Shown: positions 1 through 5,043 of the stretch, piece after piece | Layout of the letters: each line of letters starts with the position of its first letter | Numbering within the stretch: position 1 is the first letter of the stretch | From: Deltaproteobacteria bacterium | GTDB taxonomy: Bacteria; Desulfobacterota; DSM-4660; Desulfatiglandales; B25-G16 | Direction: 5' to 3' | DNA: 5,043 nt | NCBI GenBank assembly: GCA_019308645.1 | Contig: JAFDHR010000385.1 | Span: 1 to 5,043, forward strand | Notes under the pieces: generated by a model | The model's input: the letters and a program-made list of their open reading frames with translations, nothing else | Told to the model about the DNA's origin: nothing | The model's database searches: none | Translations under genes and position numbers: made by a program

Positions 1-1
1 T

Positions 2-634
2 GTAATCCCTGATGTTTATGTCTATAAAATAGGGGATGAGTTTCTTATTGTCTTAAATGAGGATGGTCTTCCAAAATTAAGAATCAGTTCTTTTTATAAA
101 GAGGTCCTTGCAAAGAAAGATGATAAATCAAGCGATACGAGAGAATACATTCGGGAGAAACTTAAGAGTGCTTCTTGGCTTATCAAGAGCATCCATCAAA
201 GGCAAAGAACGATCTATAAAGTGTCAGAGAGCCTTCTTAAATTCCAGAAGGATTTCTTTGTGTCTGGTCCTTCGAATTTAAAGCCAATGATTTTGAGAGA
301 TGTGGCAGAAGATATACAAATGCATGAATCTACTGTAAGCAGGGTCATGAATAACAAATATATTTACACACCATTTGGTATTTTCGTGCTAAAATATTTC
401 TTGAATAGTACTATTCAATCAGTTGATGGAGCGGACAAGATAGGCTCTTTGAGTGTTAAGGAGAAGCTTAAGAAGATAATAAGAGAGGAAAATAAGTCCA
501 AACCCTTTAGCGATCAAGAAATAGTAAATATTTTAGAACGATCAAATATAAATATAGCACGGAGGACTGTGGCTAAGTATCGAGAGATGCTTAAAATTCT
601 TCCATCGAATCAAAGAAAGAATACTTACAGTTAG
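2..634 (+). CDS. rpoN: RNA polymerase sigma-54 factor, C-terminal part (5' end outside window)
   Basis: Sigma-54 binds core RNA polymerase and recognises -24/-12 promoters, which then need an AAA+ activator to open. The frame is open from base 2 to the TAA at 632-634, giving the last 210 residues of a protein normally near 450-500 residues. The N-terminal activator-contact region and most of the core-binding region lie left of the window. Visible landmarks are the helix-turn-helix, fragment residues about 97-120 (LRDVAEDIQMHESTVSRVMN), the following TPFGIFVLKYF segment, which matches the family's TPRGIFELKYFF, and the diagnostic RpoN box ARRTVAKYRE at bases 557-586. A GTG at 221 is inside the domain and is not the true start. 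The gene heads a classic rpoN-hpf-ptsN cluster, although an unusually long spacer separates it from hpf. Identification is secure; the open 5' end is only the window edge. Confidence 0.97.
   Translation, partial: VIPDVYVYKIGDEFLIVLNEDGLPKLRISSFYKEVLAKKDDKSSDTREYIREKLKSASWLIKSIHQRQRTIYKVSESLLKFQKDFFVSGPSNLKPMILRDVAEDIQMHESTVSRVMNNKYIYTPFGIFVLKYFLNSTIQSVDGADKIGSLSVKEKLKKIIREENKSKPFSDQEIVNILERSNINIARRTVAKYREMLKILPSNQRKNTYS
557..586 (+). other. RpoN box coding segment
   Basis: These thirty bases encode ARRTVAKYRE, the near-invariant signature of sigma-54 that inserts into the -24 promoter element. It matches the family consensus as I know it, so the DNA-binding end of the protein looks functional. 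Confidence 0.95.
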
Positions 635-720
635 CTAAGATCTGCCTCAAACCGACAAGATTTGAAGAGCATAATCCTTTATAGGACAACTGATCAATTT
701 TTGTGATATTTGGTTACGTT

Positions 721-740
721 CCCGACACATTATTGTCGGG
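721..740. repeat. Perfect inverted repeat, 7-bp arms
   Basis: CCCGACA (721-727) and TGTCGGG (734-740) are perfect reverse complements around a 6-base loop. The short word GGTTACG lies on both sides (712-718 and 743-749), so the hairpin is bracketed by a direct repeat. No T-run follows on either side, so it is not a typical intrinsic terminator. It resembles a small dispersed palindromic element; its function is unknown. Confidence 0.7.
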
Positions 741-873
741 ACGGTTACGATGCTCGTTTCGTCTTTCGTCAATCGGTTTTGGCCGTTTGTACGCAACCGT
801 TTCCCGTTTCGAGCTGCGCAACCGCAACCGTTCTACTCAACTTAATCATCATTTTGTACTGAACGCTAATAAA

Positions 874-887
874 CCCTGGCCCAGACC
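874..887. repeat. 14-base word repeated inverted at 3890-3903
   Basis: CCCTGGCCCAGACC here is the exact reverse complement of bases 3890-3903 in the gap-tpiA spacer. Both copies are in non-coding spacers and next to other palindromes, which suggests fragments of one dispersed repeat family in opposite orientations. The match stops cleanly on both sides. The word contains a near-palindromic core (CTGG-C-CCAG), so part of the match could be convergent. Confidence 0.55.
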
Positions 888-1103
888 CGCATGCTGGATG
901 ACGGGCAGGCCTGATTTATATGGCCATAGTTACAAATGCATTTATCCTGAGATATTTAAGATATAACACATTGTATCACCTGTGTCACGCCTCCTGACCA
1001 TATCCCAGTCTTGGGACGGGAAGGGCAGGCTTCACGCAAATCGACCTTAGGCAGATAAATGTTAAGATCTTGGGTTACGAAGACCTCTAATCAAGATTGA
1101 TGT

Positions 1104-1133
1104 TTGACTTTGCATAGTTTTTTTGTTAATTAT
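1104..1133 (+). promoter_or_regulatory. Possible sigma-70-type promoter for hpf
   Basis: TTGACT (1104-1109) matches the -35 consensus at five of six positions. With an 18-base spacer, AATTAT (1128-1133) matches the -10 at four of six. Transcription would begin near 1140, leaving a leader of under 20 bases that carries the hpf Shine-Dalgarno sequence. The -10 lacks its first T, so the call is weak. Its appeal is that the long spacer after rpoN makes independent transcription of hpf plausible. Confidence 0.35.
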
Positions 1134-1144
1134 CCACCTTCTTT

Positions 1145-1151
1145 GGGGAGG
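1145..1151 (+). promoter_or_regulatory. Ribosome binding site of hpf
   Basis: GGGGAGG ends five bases before the ATG at 1157. This strong Shine-Dalgarno sequence supports that start codon. Confidence 0.8.
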
Positions 1152-1156
1152 GCAGA

Positions 1157-1699
1157 ATGGAGATATCTTTTACTTTTAGGCATATGGAACCATCAACAGA
1201 ATTGAGGTCATATGTTGAAGAAAAGGTGTATAAAGTAAAGAAGTACTTTGATTCACCTGTTGAGGCTCATATTGTTCTTAAGATAGAAAAATTTCGACAC
1301 ATTGCTGACATGACTATATCTATTGATGGAAACAAAATTAAAGCTGTGGATGAGAGTGATGATATGTATTCCTCTATTGATCAGGTAATGGATAAGGTAG
1401 AAGAACAACTCAGAAGGTTAATGTCTCGAAAAAAGGAATATAGATTGGATAATATTAAAGGTAGTGATTCGTTGATTAGTGACATAGAAACTCAAGAAGG
1501 TCAAGCCGAATCAGAGCCCACGATAATAAAGACAGAGAGGTTAGATATTAAACCTATGGATATAAATGAGGCAGCAATGCAAATAAATCTTTCAAAAAGA
1601 AATTTTCTTGTATTTACTAATTCTAAATCTAAGAGTATTAACATTATTTACAAACGAAAAGATGGAAATTTAGGCCTTATTGAAACTTCTACTAAATAG
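1157..1699 (+). CDS. hpf: Ribosome hibernation promoting factor, long form (HPF/RaiA family)
   Basis: Long HPF binds the decoding centre of idle 70S ribosomes and joins two of them into inactive 100S dimers. The 180-residue length fits the long form; the short forms are about 95-115 residues. Residues 1-98 form the ribosome-binding domain: an opening strand and helix (RHMEPSTELRSYVEEKVYK), then strands leading to a basic helix (EEQLRRLMSRKKEYR). A polar, low-complexity linker spans about 99-122. The C-terminal dimerisation domain runs about 123-176 (KTERLDIKPMDINEAAMQIN, then FLVF and YKRKDGNLGLIE), matching the family pattern closely. The ATG has a strong Shine-Dalgarno sequence, and translation starts directly on the expected first strand. 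The gene lies 20 bases before ptsN, so the two probably share an mRNA. Placement beside rpoN is typical of Gram-negative bacteria. Confidence 0.95.
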   Translation: MEISFTFRHMEPSTELRSYVEEKVYKVKKYFDSPVEAHIVLKIEKFRHIADMTISIDGNKIKAVDESDDMYSSIDQVMDKVEEQLRRLMSRKKEYRLDNIKGSDSLISDIETQEGQAESEPTIIKTERLDIKPMDINEAAMQINLSKRNFLVFTNSKSKSINIIYKRKDGNLGLIETSTK

Positions 1700-1707
1700 T
1701 TCTTGTC

Positions 1708-1713
1708 AAGGGA
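1708..1713 (+). promoter_or_regulatory. Ribosome binding site of ptsN
   Basis: AAGGGA ends six bases before the ATG at 1720, in the 20-base gap after the hpf stop codon. It supports that start and points to independent initiation within a shared transcript. Confidence 0.6.
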
Positions 1714-1719
1714 AAAGGG

Positions 1720-2181
1720 ATGAAACTTTCAGAAATATTTACACCGCAGCTTATTATTTCTAATTTGGAGGCGCATGATAAAAAGGGAGTTCTGGAAGAG
1801 CTTTCACAGGTTATCACTGAACAGAACCCATCCCTTAACAAGAGGTCTCTTCTCCAGGTTCTTTTAGAAAGAGAAAGACTGGGCAGCACTGGAATAGGTG
1901 ATGGAATTGCTTTGCCTCATGGAAAATTAGCGGAATTGAGTAATCTTTTACTCTCTTTTGGAAGAAGTACTAATGGACTGGACTTTGATTCCATAGATGA
2001 ACAACCAGCATATCTCTTCTTTCTTTTACTTGCGCCTGAGAATTCAGCTGGTATGCATTTGACGGCCCTCGCCAAGATATCAAGGATGTTAAAAGATGCT
2101 AATTTTAGACAGCGATTGATGGGTGCAAAATCAAGGAAAGAGATTTATAAGGTTATAATGGATATGGATGAGGAACTTTAA
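1720..2181 (+). CDS. ptsN: PTS EIIA-Ntr regulatory phosphoprotein
   Basis: EIIA-Ntr is the last phosphoryl acceptor of the nitrogen-related phosphotransferase system (EI-Ntr to NPr to EIIA-Ntr). It regulates potassium transport, nitrogen and stress responses by contact with partner proteins rather than by sugar import. The 153 residues fit a single fructose/mannitol-type EIIA domain (PTS_EIIA_2). The start MKLSEIFTPQLIISNLEAHDKK, written here only as a family landmark through residues 1-20, is typical: MKLSEIFTPQLIISNLEAHD. The active-site histidine is H67 in GIGDGIALPHGKL, and LLLAPENSAGMHLTALAKIS (about residues 107-126) is the conserved second half. No domain is missing. The gene sits between hpf and a second EIIA gene, and no PTS membrane component is nearby, which supports a regulatory role. 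The cognate EI and NPr are not in the window. Confidence 0.95.
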   Translation: MKLSEIFTPQLIISNLEAHDKKGVLEELSQVITEQNPSLNKRSLLQVLLERERLGSTGIGDGIALPHGKLAELSNLLLSFGRSTNGLDFDSIDEQPAYLFFLLLAPENSAGMHLTALAKISRMLKDANFRQRLMGAKSRKEIYKVIMDMDEEL

Positions 2182-2189
2182 TTTTTGTA

Positions 2190-2618
2190 ATGATCGGTTT
2201 ACTTATAATAACCCATTCTCGGTTGGCGAAAGAACTCCTTGAGGCAGCAGGGTTTATCATGGGCTCTGTCGAGTTTATCATGGGCTCTGTCGAGGCTGCA
2301 GAGTGTATTTCCATTGAGACACAAAAAGACAGCAAGAAATTAAGAAATATCATCCAGAATAAATTAAAATCTCTGGATCAAGGGGATGGTGTTCTAATCC
2401 TGGTAGACATGTTTGGAGGGACACCATCAAATTTAGCCCTGTCTTTTCTTCAAAAAGATACAGCAGAAGTAGTAACGGGTGTAAATTTACCAATGGTATT
2501 AGCTATTGCCGATAATAGGAAAGGGAAGAGTCTTGCAGAGGTAGCGGATATAGCAAAGAGTGCAGGACAAAGAAGTATTTCTCTGGCAAGTGAATTACTA
2601 AAACCAAAAGAAACTTGA
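2190..2618 (+). CDS. PTS EIIA domain protein, mannose/sorbose family, with internal 7-residue duplication
   Basis: This is a stand-alone EIIA domain of the mannose (PTS_EIIA_man) type, which takes a phosphoryl group from HPr on a histidine near the N-terminus. The predicted acceptor is H9 in MIGLLIITHSRLAKELL. The other family signature, LVDMFGGTPSNLALSF, covers residues 71-86, and VNLPMVL (98-104) follows. The length of 142 residues is slightly above the usual size, partly because FIMGSVE occurs twice in a row (residues 22-28 and 29-35). The start lies eight bases after the ptsN stop codon. The only Shine-Dalgarno-like sequence, GAGGA (2170-2174), is about 15 bases upstream, so translational coupling to ptsN is likely. 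No IIB, IIC or IID partner is visible, so a regulatory role is more likely than sugar uptake. The stop codon lies within a heptamer repeat array. Confidence 0.9.
   Translation: MIGLLIITHSRLAKELLEAAGFIMGSVEFIMGSVEAAECISIETQKDSKKLRNIIQNKLKSLDQGDGVLILVDMFGGTPSNLALSFLQKDTAEVVTGVNLPMVLAIADNRKGKSLAEVADIAKSAGQRSISLASELLKPKET
2253..2294 (+). repeat. Exact 21-base tandem duplication inside the EIIA gene
   Basis: Bases 2253-2273 and 2274-2294 are identical and adjacent. The unit is seven codons (FIMGSVE), so the frame is kept. In family members I know, the pattern after helix 1 is a single copy of the type xEFILGxxxxVxAVSI, so one copy here is extra. Perfect identity, including third codon positions, points to a recent slippage event or an assembly artefact. 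Confidence 0.9.
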
Positions 2619-2651
2619 AACTGGAAATTGAAAACTTGAAACTTGAAACTG
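2610..2651 (+). repeat. Six imperfect heptamers of the GAAACTT type
   Basis: Six consecutive seven-base units read GAAACTT, GAAACTG, GAAATTG, AAAACTT, GAAACTT and GAAACTG. The first unit covers the last two sense codons of the EIIA gene and, with the next, forms its TGA stop (2616-2618). A 15-base word recurs exactly at 2610-2624 and 2638-2652. The array is non-coding past the stop. A matching array in the opposite sense follows at 2693-2727. Confidence 0.8.
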
Positions 2652-2665
2652 GGTGAACAAAATAG

Positions 2666-3748
<1,083 letters not shown>

Positions 3749-3762
3749 TGAGTCTATAGCTT

Positions 3763-3778
3763 AGGAATTTCCTTTTTT
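3763..3778 (+). terminator. Weak candidate intrinsic terminator after gap
   Basis: AGGAA-T-TTCCT (3763-3773) is a short palindrome followed directly by T residues to 3778. The T-run is convincing, but the stem can use only about four pairs because the loop would otherwise be too small. It lies 15 bases after the gap stop codon, the right place for a terminator. Confidence 0.25.
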
Positions 3779-3819
3779 ACTATTAGTATAAAATATGTTT
3801 TATCAGCCCGCCCTGCGAC

Positions 3820-3849
3820 TTTACTTGGGTATGATATTGTAGCTATAAT
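3820..3849 (+). promoter_or_regulatory. Possible sigma-70-type promoter for tpiA
   Basis: TATAAT (3844-3849) is a perfect -10 element. TTTACT (3820-3825), 18 bases upstream, matches four of six -35 positions. Initiation near 3856 would give a leader of about 128 bases containing the GC-rich palindrome. A second TATAAT at 3867-3872 has no good -35. Chance matches are common in AT-rich spacers, so the confidence is low. Confidence 0.35.
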
Positions 3850-3889
3850 AATCCCAAAGCAGAGGTTATAATTAAGTAATTTCTTGCCA

Positions 3890-3903
3890 GGTCTGGGCCA
3901 GGG
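3890..3903. repeat. 14-base word, inverted copy of 874-887
   Basis: GGTCTGGGCCAGGG is the exact reverse complement of bases 874-887 in the rpoN-hpf spacer. It is followed at once by the tandem decamer (3903-3922) and the nested palindrome, so it may be one end of a composite dispersed element. Confidence 0.55.
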
Positions 3904-3931
3904 CGAAAATCTGCGAAAACCTGCCAGCCAT

Positions 3932-3965
3932 CGCCCGCCTGAGGCGGACTCAGGCGAGGCGGGCG
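3932..3965. repeat. GC-rich nested palindrome upstream of tpiA
   Basis: Two alternative stems share sequence. The inner one pairs CGCCTGAG (3936-3943) with CTCAGGCG (3949-3956) around a 5-base loop; it extends by CGCC (3932-3935) with GGCG (3958-3961) across one bulged A, giving 12 pairs. The other pairs CGCCCGCCT (3932-3940) with AGGCGGGCG (3957-3965). No T-run follows, so it is not an intrinsic terminator. It ends about 20 bases before the tpiA ATG, where an RNA hairpin could affect ribosome access. It looks like a REP-type dispersed palindrome. Confidence 0.75.
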
Positions 3966-3983
3966 GGTCTGCGCCCTAATTAA

Positions 3984-4754
3984 ATGAGAAACAGAAAACC
4001 TTTAATGGCAGCCAACTGGAAGATGAGTCTTTCCCTTGATGAGGCAAGAGATCTCCTTAATCGAATCAAGAGCGCTACAATAGATTATAACAGGGTTGAT
4101 GTACTTGTTGCACCCCCCTTTACTACCCTGCAATTGGCACATACACTTCTTAGCGAGACAGATATTCTTCTTGCAGGGCAGAATATGCATTGGGAGTCAA
4201 GAGGGGCCTTTACAGGTGAGATTTCTCCCCTGATGCTCAAAGAAGCAGAGTGCAGCCATGTAATCTTAGGGCATTCAGAGAGGCGGGCTCTCTTTTTTGA
4301 AACCAGCGAGACTGTGAATCAAAAGGTAGATGCCGCCATTGAGGCAGGATTGATACCCATTGTATGCATTGGTGAGACATTAAAACAGAGAGAGGATAAA
4401 AAAACATTTGATATAATTAAGACTCAGTTAAACGAATCACTCAAGACCAGTTGCAAAAAAAGAAATTTACCCCAAAGCGTAATTATCGCCTATGAACCTG
4501 TTTGGGCCATAGGAACAGGAAAAACAGCCACCCCGGAGATGGCGCAAGAAGTACATCACTTTATTCGAAGGTGGCTTATAGAAAATTTTGGCCACGATAC
4601 AGGGGAAACTATTAGAACTCTTTATGGCGGAAGCGTAAAGCCTGATAATATTAAAGAACTCATCTCCCAGCCAGATATTGATGGCGCATTGATCGGGGGA
4701 GCAAGTTTAAAGGCCGATTCCTTTCTTTCCATTATCCGATTTTATGATAGTTAA
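3984..4754 (+). CDS. tpiA: Triosephosphate isomerase
   Basis: The enzyme interconverts dihydroxyacetone phosphate and glyceraldehyde 3-phosphate, supplying the substrate of the upstream gap product; it is a cytoplasmic TIM-barrel dimer. The 256 residues are the normal bacterial length. Catalytic residues are visible: N11 and K13 in MAANWKM, H97 in VILGHSERR and E171 in AYEPVWAIGTGKTA, which also contains the flexible phosphate-gripping loop 6 (about 173-183). YGGSVKPDN (214-222) and GALIGGASL (234-242) complete the phosphate site. The ATG at 3984 puts the NWK motif at its usual distance, so the start is right although no Shine-Dalgarno sequence stands before it (the bases before it read GCGCCCTAATTAA). 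Either initiation depends on the leader structure, or an inserted repeat has displaced the native leader. The coding frame itself is intact. Confidence 0.97.
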   Translation: MRNRKPLMAANWKMSLSLDEARDLLNRIKSATIDYNRVDVLVAPPFTTLQLAHTLLSETDILLAGQNMHWESRGAFTGEISPLMLKEAECSHVILGHSERRALFFETSETVNQKVDAAIEAGLIPIVCIGETLKQREDKKTFDIIKTQLNESLKTSCKKRNLPQSVIIAYEPVWAIGTGKTATPEMAQEVHHFIRRWLIENFGHDTGETIRTLYGGSVKPDNIKELISQPDIDGALIGGASLKADSFLSIIRFYDS

Positions 4755-4950
4755 TCGTAATTTCTCAATACGTTTAGTTTTCGTTTACAAATATGTGGCC
4801 CATTCAGTAAACTCAGGGCCATGAGCGAAGTCGAATGGCTAAATTTACTTTGCAGTCAAGTGTATCCGAAGTTATTGCGATGGTACCAGAAATTTACGTA
4901 TAGAAAAACTGATATTTCCCCTCCCCGCCTGGGCTGACATTGAGACACAC
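4755..4950. other. Non-coding spacer after tpiA
   Basis: I see no gene and no convincing terminator. It contains GTTTAC/GTAAAC (4783-4788, 4807-4812), an imperfect palindrome bounded by CCATTC and GAATGG (4800-4838), and GTCAAGTGT (4855-4863), which is the reverse complement of ACACTTGAC (4947-4955) overlapping the downstream -35 element. The TGAGCGAAGTCGAATGG-like stretch (4822-4838) looks like a common dispersed-repeat sequence, an impression I cannot verify here. Confidence 0.5.
4800..4838. repeat. Imperfect palindrome, 6-bp arms with inner 4-bp stem
   Basis: CCATTC (4800-4805) and GAATGG (4833-4838) form the outer arms; CTCA (4812-4815) and TGAG (4822-4825) could form an inner stem. The lack of a T-run argues against a terminator. 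It may be another small dispersed element in this repeat-laden window. Confidence 0.4.
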
Positions 4951-4979
4951 TTGACACCGTGGGTTTTTTGATTTATTAT
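4951..4979 (+). promoter_or_regulatory. Strong sigma-70-type promoter reading toward the right edge
   Basis: TTGACA (4951-4956) is a perfect -35 element. After exactly 17 bases, TATTAT (4974-4979) matches the -10 consensus at five of six positions. The spacer contains a T-run. Expected initiation is near 4986, about 30 bases before the Shine-Dalgarno sequence at 5016. The tpiA gene ends about 200 bases upstream, so this begins a separate transcription unit whose gene lies mostly outside the window. The ACACTTGAC word spanning the -35 recurs inverted at 4855-4863. Confidence 0.75.
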
Positions 4980-5015
4980 AGGGGGTATGCTGGTATGTGG
5001 TCAATATTTTAATTT

Positions 5016-5024
5016 GGAGGTGAT
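5016..5024 (+). promoter_or_regulatory. Near-ideal Shine-Dalgarno sequence of an off-window gene
   Basis: GGAGGTGAT is complementary over nine bases to the usual 3' end of 16S rRNA. No ATG, GTG or TTG lies at normal spacing after it. The frame from an ATG at 4987 through a GTG at 5020 stays open to the window end (reading VISRIQAT from the GTG), but neither start has good spacing. The gene start cannot be settled from this window. Confidence 0.55.
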
Positions 5025-5043
5025 AAGTCGAATTCAGGCAACT

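Larger units (their letters stand above)
635..1156. other. Non-coding, repeat-bearing spacer between rpoN and hpf
   Basis: I see no credible gene in these 522 bases. The spacer holds a perfect 7-bp inverted repeat (721-740) and three copies of CGCAACCG (792-799, 817-824, 823-830), the last two overlapping by two bases. It also holds GGGCAGGC twice (903-910, 1023-1030), a 5-bp palindrome TCCCA/TGGGA (1003-1016), and a 14-base word (874-887) that recurs inverted before tpiA. Bases 720-900 are visibly richer in G and C than the flanking genes. The hpf promoter is likely to be in the last 60 bases. The spacer looks like accumulated dispersed-repeat debris rather than a decayed gene. In related clusters rpoN and hpf usually lie much closer together. 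Confidence 0.7.
3749..3983. other. Repeat-rich spacer between gap and tpiA
   Basis: I see no gene in these 235 bases. The left half is AT-rich and contains a weak terminator-like hairpin and two TATAAT words (3844-3849, 3867-3872). The right half is GC-rich and holds the 14-base shared word (3890-3903), a tandem decamer GCGAAAATCT/GCGAAAACCT (3903-3922) and the nested palindrome at 3932-3965. The abrupt composition change near 3885 suggests one or more inserted repeat elements. Confidence 0.65.

Noticed and set aside
221..634. Complete 137-residue gene starting at GTG 221
   Set aside because: The frame is open upstream to the window edge and the upstream translation continues the sigma-54 sequence, so this is only the end of rpoN.
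703..966. Open frame of 87 codons in the rpoN-hpf spacer
   Set aside because: It runs through the inverted repeat and the CGCAACCG copies, has no ribosome binding site and an R/N/S-rich composition without domain features. It is best seen as an accidental frame in repeat DNA.
1095..1115. Possible sigma-54 (-24/-12) promoter before hpf, suggested by TTTGCAT
   Set aside because: The GC of the -12 element is present, but bases 1100-1101, where GG must stand, read AT.
3932..3965. Intrinsic terminator for gap
   Set aside because: The GC stem is strong, but no T-run follows on either strand and it lies closer to tpiA than to gap.
3749..3983. Remnant of pgk between gap and tpiA
   Set aside because: No frame in the spacer shows any phosphoglycerate kinase motif, and the sequence consists of AT-rich DNA and repeats.

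Overview
This window carries two functional blocks, all on the + strand, and nothing convincing on the - strand. The first block is a sigma-54/nitrogen-PTS neighbourhood: the 3' end of rpoN (sigma-54), a long-form ribosome hibernation factor (hpf), ptsN (EIIA-Ntr) and a mannose-family PTS EIIA protein. The second block is lower glycolysis: a type I glyceraldehyde-3-phosphate dehydrogenase (gap) and triosephosphate isomerase (tpiA). The genes are AT-leaning, with Shine-Dalgarno sequences of the GGAGG type. The rpoN-hpf-ptsN-EIIA(Man) order is typical of Gram-negative bacteria. A long HPF beside a mannose-type EIIA recalls Desulfobacterota (former Deltaproteobacteria) and neighbouring phyla. That placement is an inference from gene order and protein style, not from a search.

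Layout: 2-634 rpoN, 5' end cut by the window edge; 635-1156 a 522-base non-coding spacer with small inverted and direct repeats; 1157-1699 hpf; 1720-2181 ptsN; 2190-2618 EIIA-Man-like gene with an exact in-frame 21-base tandem duplication; 2619-2740 a short spacer holding seven-base repeat arrays in opposite orientations; 2741-3748 gap; 3749-3983 a spacer with a possible promoter and a strong GC-rich nested palindrome; 3984-4754 tpiA; 4755-5043 a spacer ending in a near-consensus sigma-70 promoter and a nearly ideal Shine-Dalgarno sequence for a gene that runs off the right edge.

How the genes work together: sigma-54 directs transcription of activator-dependent promoters. HPF dimerises and silences ribosomes in slow growth. 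EIIA-Ntr and the mannose-type EIIA are phosphoryl-accepting domains with no sugar permease here, so they most likely act as a regulatory relay. GAPDH and TPI catalyse adjacent glycolytic steps. The phosphoglycerate kinase gene that often sits between gap and tpiA is absent.

No wholly new multi-gene system is visible. The unusual material is repetitive DNA at and inside gene borders: the 21-base duplication inside the EIIA gene, the heptamer arrays that supply that gene's stop codon, the GC palindrome just before tpiA, and a 14-base word shared in opposite orientation by two distant spacers.
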